Source: Oopsacas minuta (Eukaryota > Porifera > Hexactinellida > Lyssacinosida > Leucopsacidae). Taken from it: a stretch of 64,000 bases of DNA. This document shows, in pieces, positions 33,719 to 42,816 of this stretch; positions within the stretch are counted from its first letter, which is position 1, and every line of letters begins with the position of its first letter. The stretch lies in assembly GCA_024704765.1 (NCBI GenBank), contig JAKMXF010000222.1:1368400-1432399 (forward strand), written 5' to 3'. The position numbers and the translations under genes are program-made. Below the pieces are notes generated by a model. The model saw only the letters and a list, made by a program, of their open reading frames with translations, searched no databases and was not told the origin of the DNA.

Positions 33719-34545
33719 TTATGTTACCAACCGTAATATAGCCAAATTCTTCAATGAATATGCAAGTGGACGGAATATTTGACACAGACCATGTCCTGTC
33801 TCGCAAACTGTTTCTATGAAATTCCCAAACAGGTCAAACACTTTGATGGAATTATCCCAGACATCGCATATGTATATTCTCCATTCATCTATGATAGGAT
33901 TATAGAACAAGTTGGAGTTGTATGCTCCTACTATCTGTTCCTCTGTGAGTATGGACCCTATGAGTTCTCTTTGTAAAGAGAACTGTTGGAGAGGAGAGGG
34001 AGATCCCGTGAAGAGACAAAACAAAGTTTCAGTAGCCTTCATGTCCTGTAGCCATGGATACCTATTCATACTCTGGGTATGCTGTATGGGATTCAGTGGG
34101 TATTCTTGTTCTATATGGAGAGGATCTACTTGCATACGGATGAGACTGGCCTTGAGAGTCCTCACATACAAATGCATACTGTTAGAGGAGGTACAACAAG
34201 CCTATGTTATTGAGATGATATGTTCACGTTCACGATGCATGCTAGATATCTTCATATTATCTTTCTATTTCAAGCTGAATTGTACTATTATACTTGAATA
34301 GCACACGAATAAGAACGGTTTGAAGTAGGTCAATGAGACAGGAGTACCAGGTAAACGAGGATCATGATAAGAACATGTACCTGCAAGATCAAGAGCTCTG
34401 TAGACTGAGACTGTATCACCGTATCTATCCGCTATCATTATGTTATTCTTAAACATAATGATACCAACTGGAGTGCCTAATTGGTTACATATTACTCCAC
34501 CTCTATCAACACCAGATGCTACCGGGATGTTCCTCTTGGGCTGCT
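33719..34545 (-). pseudogene. Decayed or partial NHL-repeat gene
   Basis: Two minus-strand coding blocks look like one protein. The upstream block (34286-34545) includes NNIMIADRYGDTVSVYRALD. The downstream block (33719-34201) includes IYICDVWDNSIKVFDLFGNF. Both are NHL-blade signatures like those of the intact gene at 21904-23091. A phase-0 GT-AG intron (34202-34285) joins them sensibly. Upstream, a stop precedes the first block and further coding-like scraps at 34880-35045 and 35034-35280 are in discordant frames. The C-terminus stops after only a few blades. I read it as a pseudogene or a multi-exon gene I cannot assemble. A 15-base direct repeat (34533-34547 and 34727-34741) flanks 179 bases near its 5' end. 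Confidence 0.5.
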
Positions 34546-36096
34546 ACAGGGGTTTATACAGGAATTTCTGGGCCGGCTCCTTTTTCGCAGTGACTTTCTA
34601 TGGATGGCGCTTTTTTGGACGGTAACATATTGATCCTGTACTAATTTGAGTCTCATGTTCGGCACTTTGTTTACTTCATGCATGCTGAAATGATACTTTT
34701 AGGTGCCCGCCAATCACCTAGACAAACTCTTGGGCTGCTACCATCGGATAGTTACCAGTGGTGATCGAAAATGAAGGAATTTTTATCCTGTTGTCGTAAT
34801 AGTGACGGATCCTTCTGAATATATCTCAGTCTCAAAGATTCATATCTCTTACAATCACACTCCCGATTGGTTTTGGAAGTTTAGGAGTTACTCTCTGAAT
34901 TTTCGTAATCTTTGCTCAGCTGTCTCCTTCCATATGATGAGACCGTTTGGGGAGTATAGGGATGGTTCTACTAGAGTTCTTTCTATGTAGAAGAGGCTGT
35001 CTTTGTAGTAGATTAGGAGGTAGTCATCTATGATTAGTAGAGATATTTTCTGTAAATGCTGGTCGTATCACTCCGTGAATGAATATTTGAGAGAGACAGG
35101 GAGTATTTTGCATATTTGCTGGATATTACAGATTCAAACTTTCTGCATAGTGGTGGTAAATTGTCTCGAATTGTGAAACTTATTTTCCTAATACCTTCAA
35201 TTTCATCGTGGATATTAATTAACACAGCAGTATTTACTTCCAAACGCTCTTCTGCAGTTTTTGGTGGCCCATCGAACCTCAATTTATTGTAGCCTTGTCA
35301 ATTTCAAAATAAACTTTCAGTCAGTTTAGATTTTAGTTAATAGGAAATTTGTAGTAGTTCTTTTATAAAATAGCCATACGTTAGAACTTCTACAATATTT
35401 TGTTTACAATATCATATTCATTTTATGTGAATTTTGTTGAATTGTATTGCTGTCATGGACAAATTGTTATTATTGTGTTTATCTGCCTGGATGTGTCCAA
35501 GTTCATTTTAGACACTCCTCGCTTGGTTGGCGGCGTGCGAACATTTGTCCTTTAGGTTAGAGATATCGCTTTAGGTCCAGGGAGGTAAATATTGATCGGG
35601 AGCCCGATGGTGGGAATATAAGCGAGGATATCGAGCTACAGAAAAGGATCTTTTAGGCTTGTCATCCTCAAAAATAGTGAACCAAATAGGTTAAATTTTG
35701 AGGCCAACAAAGACCAATTTCCCTCAATATATACTTTTAATCCGAGCGCGAGCGGAGAAAGCGAATTAAAACTATGTCCTCGCAAGCGAAGTGAGTGAAA
35801 TATCAGGCCAAAGTCCAAAGTCCAAAGCGATAAATCCAGCTATAGCCAGATCAAATTGAAATAGTTACACACACTTTGTCCGTGCTCGGGCTCGGGCTTG
35901 ATGTTAGAGATACGTTATACAGATTTGCACAGTGGGACAGCGATTTATCATACCATCTTTTCACACTTTTTGGCTAATAATTCAAATCTATCCTAAAGAT
36001 TTATTTTCAACGGTTAGTCCGGGGTAATCCTGTGCGTAGAATTCGATTCTGACATTTGAAATACGTATCAGACATGGATACCGTATTTATCATATA

Positions 36097-36215
36097 CAAT
36101 CAACTCCTGTTATATCGAAGCTCAAGGCACAGTACTAATTGCTTCGATATAAGCGGAAGCAGATATAATCGATGTAATTTTACTTTGATTTAGGACCAGT
36201 TTGGGACCATACAAT
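36097..36215 (+). mobile_element. MITE copy, CCTGTTATATCGAAG-type
   Basis: CAATCAACTCCTGTTATATC at the left end is followed by the same internal order (ATTGCTTCGATA, AGCAGA, AGTTTGGGACCATA) as the copies at 60731-60891 and 5700-5838 (inverted). Right end truncated or diverged. Confidence 0.5.
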
Positions 36216-36522
36216 TTCAGACTTCAATCCTCAAATCTGATAGGCCAAGACATTTAGACACCTATATCAGAGTGTTTGAGTTATCTCTTAAATCTTAGAA
36301 CTTGTAGACTTGTTACATTTCACAGACATGATAAATTATTTCAGGCATAAAGGGTTTCTAGCTCACTAGACATTAAGTTTTAGTTATTGTACAAAAAGAC
36401 ATTTGAATTTTAATAATATAGATAATTATTGTATCATTTGTAATAAAGATTTAGCATTATACGTACAGCAACATTGAAATCGAATAATTTGAGAAGGAAA
36501 GTTATTACACCGAGTACACACA

Positions 36523-36523
36523 C

Positions 36524-36562
<39 letters not shown>
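36523..36562. repeat. (TAA)n microsatellite
   Basis: About thirteen uninterrupted TAA units in AT-rich intergenic DNA. Confidence 0.9.
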
Positions 36563-36568
<6 letters not shown>

Positions 36569-37020
36569 AGCGTTTGAATATTGTTCATTCAAATATAAAT
36601 ATAGTGAATGGATAACCAGGCTTGAGCAAGAGCATAGAATAGATTTGATTTGAATAAGCAACCTGCTGAGCCCTAGAAGAGAGAATATATTAAAATTCCC
36701 ATATAAGTACGTAATAAGATAATGCATTATTAGATAAACCTATATTATTAATTTGCAATTGTTGTTTGCCTGTTTGTCTGTTGTCAAGGAAAGGATTTAT
36801 GGAATGTTGTATCGAATTCGAATATCTCAATTCTGAGATGTCGCAAAACTGTATTTTTTTGTTTTTATGACTAGAAAGTAAAGAAATTTCTAATTAGTCT
36901 TAGAAACTTGGTTTCAACCGTTATATCGGGGTAATCAAGTACTCTGATTCCGAATTTCCCACTATCAAGCAGTGGCAGCGCTAGCCAGCCCTACTGGTGG
37001 GCAGAATTACATCACAGTTG

Positions 37021-37094
37021 GGGCAAGTACCGAGTTACATGCGAATACAGAGTGTTTGCAAGCCCCGCAGCGCGAGCAAGCGAAGCGCTTGCAA
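37021..37094 (-). repeat. Hairpin-chain repeat, copy 2 (inverted)
   Basis: Read on the minus strand, GCAAGCGCTTCGCTTGCTCG is followed by CGCTGCGGGGCTTGC, CACTCTGTATTCGCATG and ACTCGGTACTTG. This follows, in order, the same segments as copy 1 at 28955-29030. The middle stem is less perfect in this copy. Confidence 0.55.
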
Positions 37095-37330
37095 TAAATT
37101 AATACGTAAAATTATTATAGAATTGAATTAGCCAAAATACCTATGCAATTGGCCCTCTTAGAGAGAGATTCCATTATCTTATGGATGATTACTCTAGTAT
37201 GCGTATTTTTACTCAGTTTTCGGTTATATTTATATTTGCAAATACTATGTTCCAACGCCTATTCAGGGGTAATTGAGTATAAAATGGATCCCGAGTTGTT
37301 CTACCTCTCTACTACTACAATTATATTATT

Positions 37331-38107
37331 TTAATATACCTGAGTATATTCCTCGAAATTCCTACTCACTACCAGATTTTCTGTTCGCTCGTATTGATCT
37401 CTTACATTGCACTCACTACTTATTAATCTTAACTCTGTAAGTTGTTCTTCTGTTATATCAATTGACTCAGCCATTACCAGCCATTGCATTCTAGAACAAG
37501 GATCATTTCTTACTAATCCGTCGTATTTGAAGAACTTAGAATCAGAAGTTAGTGAGATTAAGCCTGATAGTTCTATCATTCTTGAATTCTCTGCTTGACC
37601 AAACTTGAATATTTCGAGATCCAACTTATTCCCTAATTTTAGAATATACGTCTGCACTAGTATACCATAATCCTCTACTTGTGCGTCGTCATATCCTCCA
37701 TGATCAGGATTGTAATAATGCAGTTGTAACTCTGCTGCTCCCGATATATTATCTATGCTATGCTCAGAGCCTTTACTGTCATTGCAACTCCAATGGAATT
37801 CTATATGATTTAAGTCATAGTACTGTGAAGGTTCATTTACTCGCACCCAGTTGATGATAGGGAAATATTCGCCGACAATATCTAATTCGTACGTTAAGAT
37901 GTTATTTGATTTTACTATATTGAAGTGAGATATTTCTGGGATTTGAGTCTCAAAGTTTAGACCTTTATTAAACACTGTATCATTCATTTCGATGTTTATT
38001 GGACTCTGTTGTGTTCCATCATTACACAACATAACAAAACTTTGAACTGAATGGACTAATCCAATAAGTAAATAGATCAGAGAAATTACTTGATGATATG
38101 CAAACAT
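37331..38107 (-). CDS. Secreted carbonic anhydrase-related protein, zinc site lost
   Basis: This frame encodes 258 residues with a signal peptide (MFAYHQVISLIYLLIGLVHS). The alpha-carbonic anhydrase fold is recognisable from QSPINI (35-40), HIEFHW (101-106), GSEHSID (113-119) and AAELQLHYYN (124-133). Aligning these blocks to the family, the three zinc-binding histidines become E103, H105 and Q128, so two of three are gone. The Thr199 gate position lies in GLVRNDP rather than SLTTPP and is also lost, as is the usual His64 region. The N-terminal WGY segment is missing. It should be catalytically dead, like vertebrate CA-related proteins (VIII, X, XI), and is probably an extracellular binding protein or matrix component. 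Single exon, ATG at 38107. It is divergent from METTL17, 745 bases away. Confidence 0.85.
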   Translation of the reverse strand: MFAYHQVISLIYLLIGLVHSVQSFVMLCNDGTQQSPINIEMNDTVFNKGLNFETQIPEISHFNIVKSNNILTYELDIVGEYFPIINWVRVNEPSQYYDLNHIEFHWSCNDSKGSEHSIDNISGAAELQLHYYNPDHGGYDDAQVEDYGILVQTYILKLGNKLDLEIFKFGQAENSRMIELSGLISLTSDSKFFKYDGLVRNDPCSRMQWLVMAESIDITEEQLTELRLISSECNVRDQYERTENLVVSRNFEEYTQVY

Positions 38108-38852
38108 TATTGAGTAGTATTCTTTTCACAAAAAGTCCAAATTAATATTTTTATAAATTATTAATATAGAGAGAATAAGACTACTTCTATTAATTATGTA
38201 CATATATGTCCGCGTGATACTTTGTAGATGGTCATTCTTTTCATCATAAAAGAGATTGGAATATATAAATCTTCTGCTGCTATTTGTGATCTACATGGTT
38301 TCTCAGTATTTCATTGTTTGTGATTTTAAAGCATGTAGTCATGTCCTGAATGTATGCAAATATATATATATTCCATTTATAAAATTGTTGCACCTTGTGT
38401 TGACTATATTCCTAGAGCTGCAAATTGAATTTTTATGTGTTAAAATAATTAAGAATTACTTTCAGGATTCATCCAAGAAATGATACTTTACAAAACCTAT
38501 ATTACAGAAATGGTAGCAACTAAGGGGGGAGATCTTAGTCCCTGACAGATGTATGTATGTATGTATGTATGCACTTTCAGGATCATACAAAAAATTCATA
38601 CCCGAGGTACAAATCTCCGGGCAAAATGTATATGTGTATCAATTTCCATGCGAATCGCACTGCTAGATTTCGCACGACCGCGCGGACGGACACGGACGTA
38701 CGGGCTTCGCACATCGCCAATGCCATTAGGGCATTTTCCTAAAGGAGCTGCACTAATAAATACTTAGAAAAGAACAATAGTATTTCCCTGGAAAAGTTTC
38801 ATATATTTCGTCTACATATTAGAAATACAATTATCTAACTAAAAGTTATTCA
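38108..38852. other. Divergent spacer with dispersed repeat
   Basis: This lies between the CA-related gene start (minus) and the METTL17 start (plus). A TATG microsatellite (38549-38571) precedes a dispersed repeat (38572-38756) that recurs inverted at 57071-57234. The predicted frames over this repeat are not real genes. Confidence 0.55.
38572..38756 (+). repeat. Dispersed repeat, copy A
   Basis: This shares an ordered series of segments with the reverse complement of 57071-57234. The segments are CACTTT..., ATACCC.AGGT.CAAATCTC, AAAATGTATATGT, AGATTTCGCACG, CTTCGCACATCGCCA, CCATTAGG and AGGAGCTGCACTA. Copies differ at perhaps a fifth of positions. Non-coding; SINE- or MITE-like by size. 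Confidence 0.6.
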
Positions 38853-40085
38853 ATGCTATTTAAAGTCTATCAGAAAACAGTAACACTGCCTTCGTTGCTT
38901 TCTGCAACTGTTCACAAAGTTTTGGCAGGAGAAGACAAATCCATGGTGATGGCCGACGGAAGTTTGCTTGCATCATATTTGCTTAAAAGGCAGTCTCCCC
39001 CAAGTACAAATTCTGGAATTCGGTTGAAACATTCCCTAGATTATGACATTTTGAAGGACGAGGATTTGCGTGCTAAGTTGTTTCGACAGAGATTGAATAA
39101 GCAATTGGTAGACCACAATATAATTGTGTATAAAAGGAGACATGGCCTGGGATACCTAGCCAGTCGCCTAACCGGAACATATGGCTCTACTTATCGTGTA
39201 CTCAAAGAGATTTCATTACGAGTACCTAAATTCAAACCTAAGACAATACTAGACTTCGGTTCAGGTGTAGGATCTACATACTGGGCTGTGGACTCAGTAT
39301 GGGGTCATGAAGATAAAATGTTCCACTCAGTGGATATGTCATCCAGCATGTTAGAGTTAGCTGCTAGACTAAGAGAAGTAGCAGACTTACCACTAGATTC
39401 ATTTTCTGATCTAAGAGAGACTAGATTTCTTCCAGGTCTGGGACACTACGACATGGTAGTTGCTGCTTACTCTCTATCTGACCTATCCTCTCTAGATATG
39501 GTTAGAAAGACATTAAACACTTTATGGCAGCAAACTAAGAACTTTCTGGTTATAATTGAAAACGGAACAATGGCAGGTCATTCTATACTATCTCAGTTTC
39601 GAAATGATACTTTGGAGTCAGATTACGATCAAGATAATTCTGATTCTCACAACCCGATATTTGCCCCTTGTCCACATGCCTTCACTTGTCCTTTGATTTC
39701 AGAGGGTTGTTACTTCAAACAGAGGACAGAGTTGTCTTTTATTCAGAATAGAGACTCTGTGTTAAAGAGTAATTCCTACTTTACCGAGAAGTTCAGTTAT
39801 CTGGTGTTAGCTAAGCCAGTTGTAATTCCCTTACTAGAAGAAGTAGATCCTTATTTCGGACGGCTGATTGGGCCCACCCTTAAGCGTAGACGTCATGTTA
39901 TTACTCAACTCTGCGCGCCTGATGGAAGAACTGAGAGAAAGACATTCACAAAAGGCAAGCACTCCCCTTTCTACAAGGATATACGTAGAAGCGATTGGGG
40001 TGATATTATTAAACTAACTCCTCCTGTCCAAGAAGTTCAAGAGGATATACAAGAGGATATACAAGATGAAATAGAGTTAGAATAG
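38853..40085 (+). CDS. METTL17: Mitoribosome assembly protein METTL17 (Rsm22 family)
   Basis: A single open frame encodes 410 residues. A Rossmann methyltransferase core starts with TILDFGSGVGSTYWA (about residues 128-142). The hallmark cysteine cluster FAPCPHAFTCPLISEGCYF follows at about 269-287. QLCAPDG near residue 354 supplies the fourth cysteine, matching the iron-sulfur ligands of mitochondrial Rsm22/METTL17. The N-terminus (MLFKVYQKTVTLPSLLSATV) is basic and hydrophobic, consistent with a mitochondrial leader. The family helps assemble the small mitochondrial ribosomal subunit; methyltransferase activity is doubtful in family members. The tail carries an acidic EDIQEDIQ repeat not seen in typical orthologues. 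ATG at 38853; no introns. Confidence 0.92.
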   Translation: MLFKVYQKTVTLPSLLSATVHKVLAGEDKSMVMADGSLLASYLLKRQSPPSTNSGIRLKHSLDYDILKDEDLRAKLFRQRLNKQLVDHNIIVYKRRHGLGYLASRLTGTYGSTYRVLKEISLRVPKFKPKTILDFGSGVGSTYWAVDSVWGHEDKMFHSVDMSSSMLELAARLREVADLPLDSFSDLRETRFLPGLGHYDMVVAAYSLSDLSSLDMVRKTLNTLWQQTKNFLVIIENGTMAGHSILSQFRNDTLESDYDQDNSDSHNPIFAPCPHAFTCPLISEGCYFKQRTELSFIQNRDSVLKSNSYFTEKFSYLVLAKPVVIPLLEEVDPYFGRLIGPTLKRRRHVITQLCAPDGRTERKTFTKGKHSPFYKDIRRSDWGDIIKLTPPVQEVQEDIQEDIQDEIELE

Positions 40086-40403
40086 TTAATTATTATTTTA
40101 TTTTGTTTCAATTCGAAAATAAGAATCACTTACATATTTGTTATCCATTCTTTACTTTCGTTACCCTACCAACCACGTATGATCCAGGTTGCATTCCTTC
40201 ACGAGGAATACCTCCAAGCTCCTCTTATACACCCAGACCTGGGTATTATATCTGTGTTGTTCTAATAATTATACTAGTTTCCGACCTAGGTAATAATTTT
40301 CCATTGCAGTCGAAATCGGGTTTTTGTCCCAAAATGCACGGAATAAAAGGCAAAAAACCCGGTAGCAAATACATCCAATTACTTTTGTATTTAAATAATA
40401 CTA

Positions 40404-40473
40404 GCGCGCTTCACATGTTTGCGCTACGCGGTTGCGAACACTTTGTGTTGCACTCGGGCCTACAGCCCTCGAG
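40404..40473. repeat. Hairpin-chain repeat, copy 3
   Basis: GCGCGCTTCACATGTTTGCG leads into ACGCGGTTGCGAACACTTTG and GTGTTGCACTCGGGCC..., paralleling copy 1. The middle stem is AACAC/GTGTT around TTT (AATAC/GTATT in copy 1). The last stem is GGGC/GCCC (GGCAC/GTGCC in copy 1). Confidence 0.6.
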
Positions 40474-40523
40474 TACATAAACTCATAATCTTAACCGTAG
40501 CAAACATTATACTGCCATAATCT

Positions 40524-40747
40524 TTAAATCTGCTTACTCTATGTCCCAAGAGTAAACAAATGTTTATGAAATGTTGTTTACGATACCATATTTGGACTCA
40601 ACATATCCGATTACCCCAGTTAGTCGTTGAAAGTATGAATCTACTAACGAATTTGAAATTTGCTTACTTTATGTGTGCCTAAAAGTAAACAAATATTCAC
40701 AATATGTTGTTTACAATACCATACTTGGAATCAGCATGCTCGATTAC
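40524..40747. repeat. Two-copy tandem repeat, ~133-bp spacing
   Basis: The segment 40524-40612 recurs at 40657-40747. Shared words include GCTTACT(C/T)TATGT, AAGTAAACAAAT, ATGTTGTTTAC and ATACCATA(T/C)TTGGA, then a (T/G)CCGATTAC/CTCGATTAC end. A similar end occurs at 29230-29265. The copies are about 80 percent alike by eye. Confidence 0.65.
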
Positions 40748-40757
40748 TACAGTACAA

Positions 40758-40758
40758 A

Positions 40759-40836
<78 letters not shown>
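40758..40836. repeat. (GTT)n microsatellite
   Basis: About 26 uninterrupted GTT units. It produces poly-Val, poly-Leu, poly-Cys and poly-Thr frames that are not genes. Confidence 0.95.
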
Positions 40837-40837
<1 letters not shown>

Positions 40838-41402
40838 ATGTTGTGTAATATTTGATTCTGGACTTTATGAACTAAATGTTTTCTATACAGGAGCGTGACA
40901 GACAGACAGACAGACAGAAATTGGGATTTAATAATATAGATCAGGGAGGAACAAGCAATTGCAGGGAGGCAAAATACCCGGCGGCCAATTCCCGATTTCG
41001 ACTGTACGTGCACTTTGTATCATCGTAAGTACATATATAGCTTATCAATTATTACATACAGATTGGCTCAAAGGCTCATAAGTTGTAACTTGGAAATACT
41101 GGTATTCCTAAGGACTAAGTTTGTCACAATGTTCTAGCTGAATGTTAAGAGATTACATCATAAAACGATGATATTATCAAATCTGTGCTGAAGCTCTCTT
41201 CTATCCTAAAAGAAACATTCGTAAATTTATTTTGTAATTTAACTAAAGGGCAACCGAATATTTGTTTTATTTTCGTAGGATACATAAACAACCAAATTCC
41301 AGATCGCAGGGTAGAACAAACCAATAAATATCCTCGTTAATCAAAAATTCAAATTTCTGTTGGTTTTAAATGCGCCACACGAAATAAAACTAATTAAGTT
41401 GT

Positions 41403-42372
41403 TCACTTACAAGAAATTCTAAGAACCTTCCTCCCGTTGAGCGGTTTCAGAGGCCTAAAGTTTTGTTGAAGTTGTGTGTGTTCATCTACTCTCTGTGATC
41501 GTAGTACTCTGAGTTGTTCCTGAGTTATTACTAGAGGTAGAGGGGATAGGAACCAGGTAACACTCTCGTAACAAGGAGGAGTGGTTAGTGAGCCCTGGTA
41601 TACGTAGAATCCTCCTTGTGTTTGTTTGTCTTGGAAAAACTGAGATATTTTAAAAGTTACATTTTCCACTCGATCGTTGCTAGCTTTTATTTCTGGCATG
41701 AATTTGAATAATTCATCGAATACACTATTCTCTCCTACACTCAACATATACCCCAATACAATAAGCCCGTCTGCATGTCTTACAGCTATCTTAGCTCCTT
41801 CATACTTTGTATTGGCATACACAAAGTGAATTTCTCCACAACCTGGCTTGCCATCTATCACATGTTCTGAACCTTCCTCGTTACTACTGCCCCAGTGGAA
41901 ATGGAATTCTGCAAGTCTGAAAGGATTACACAGCACCAGACCAGGGAAATCTACCTTAGCCTCAACTAACGGTACGGGTGTATCAGAATTAGGTTCGTAC
42001 TTTATACTTTGACCTGTATTTTTAAGTGAGCCTGTCATTAATGTATCCAGTTTATCTAGTTTTATGTTTGTATTCTTGTTAAATATTGTTAATCCCGTAT
42101 CTATCATTATTGGAGACTGTCTCTTTCCTTCATCGCTCAATACGTAGCTTTCTGATAGTTTCGCCCATCTGTTAGGTCCGTTCTCTTCTGTGTACCCCCA
42201 CGCTCCAAGAATTGCTAGATCAAGAGAGAAGAGAGTTAATCATAGAGTTATAATTAAGGATGCAATTAACTATGATCTTACCTTGATTGAATCTTCTATT
42301 GGAATTCTGACTGAAGTAAAATAGTTGCCGAAATACTTTAGAAAATTCGTAATAGTTTCTGAGTTTAAACAT
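41403..42372 (-). CDS. Alpha-carbonic anhydrase, two exons
   Basis: Exon 1 is 42282-42372 and exon 2 is 41403-42214. They are joined across a 67-base GT-AG intron to give 300 residues starting MFKLRNYYEFSKVF. The family order is complete: GAWGYTEENGPNRWAKL (34-50), QSPIMID (63-69), FHFHWG (134-139), GSEHVIDG (145-152), GEIHFVYAN (157-165) and YQGSLTTPP. The zinc histidines are H135, H137 and H160 and the Thr199 gate is present, so CO2 hydration activity is expected. The proton-shuttle His64 position reads NTGQS, a glutamine (Q99), suggesting slower turnover than CA II. The first 30 residues are basic and aromatic without acidic clusters apart from one Glu, compatible with a mitochondrial leader. 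Head-to-head with XDH, 444 bases apart. Confidence 0.88.
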
Positions 42373-42816
42373 CAGTAGTATTAGCCGGATTCAATTTCCT
42401 ATAAGCTAGGTAGGATTCCACATATATTATAGTCAGAGCATTAAGCGGTCCTTGGAACGCTTAAACCTCCGCCTCCGCTCCTTATTCAGAAAAGGGCCGC
42501 ACTCCGACCCCCGCTCCAAGAAAAATGGAGCGCGCTTCTTTTCATTCTTTCAGAATTACATTAAGATTTGTATTTTAAGTAATTAGGATTGAATTCAACA
42601 ATTGTTCCTTCGGGAAATTACTAAATGTGCAACGTCAAACCATTTCAATAAATTATGAATTATACAAAAGTGTCCCAGCATCCACTTTTTATGGCAAGAA
42701 TACTAATTTGATGCAGATTAAATGCTATATCAAATCTCTATTGTAAGATGCTTCAGGATAAGTCCGTGTGCCCGGGTGGTTGTCTATTTCCATTACTTAA
42801 TTATTCTACATTTAGT
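42373..42816. promoter_or_regulatory. Divergent promoter region, CA gene / XDH
   Basis: Only 444 bases separate the two start codons, so both promoters should lie here. I see no TATA box. A GC-rich patch (42440-42540) includes a hairpin pairing CGCTCCA with TGGAGCG around AGAAAAA. The XDH frame is open upstream to another ATG at 42748, so its start could lie inside this interval. Confidence 0.45.

Larger units (their letters stand above)
34546..37330. other. Repeat-rich intergenic region
   Basis: Coding-like minus-strand fragments at 34880-35280 may belong to the decayed NHL gene. Otherwise the stretch holds a GC-rich island (35736-35795), a repeat module near 35960-36060 shared with 57150-57800, a MITE (36097-36215), a (TAA)n microsatellite (36523-36562) and a hairpin-chain repeat (37021-37094). 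No intact gene seen. Confidence 0.5.
40086..41402. other. Intergenic region with tandem and simple repeats
   Basis: Convergent gap between METTL17 and the carbonic anhydrase gene. It holds a hairpin-chain repeat (40404-40473), a roughly 133-bp tandem pair (40524-40747), a long (GTT)n tract (40758-40836) and a (GACA)n run (40897-40917) followed by a TTTAATAATATAGAT tail motif. No gene. Confidence 0.6.

Noticed and set aside
38549..38767. Overlapping open frames starting in a TATG microsatellite
   Set aside because: They lie over a dispersed repeat whose other copy (57071-57234) does not keep the frame.
40758..40836. CRISPR-like or other spaced repeat array
   Set aside because: The repeat is an uninterrupted trinucleotide tract with no spacers; no spaced direct repeats were seen anywhere, as expected for animal DNA.
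40660..41013. Poly-Cys, poly-Val, poly-Leu and poly-Thr frames
   Set aside because: They are readings of a (GTT)n microsatellite.
42748..42816. Upstream ATG of XDH adding 23 residues
   Set aside because: Not excluded, but [16 protein letters not shown] aligns with the usual XDH start, so 42817 is preferred.
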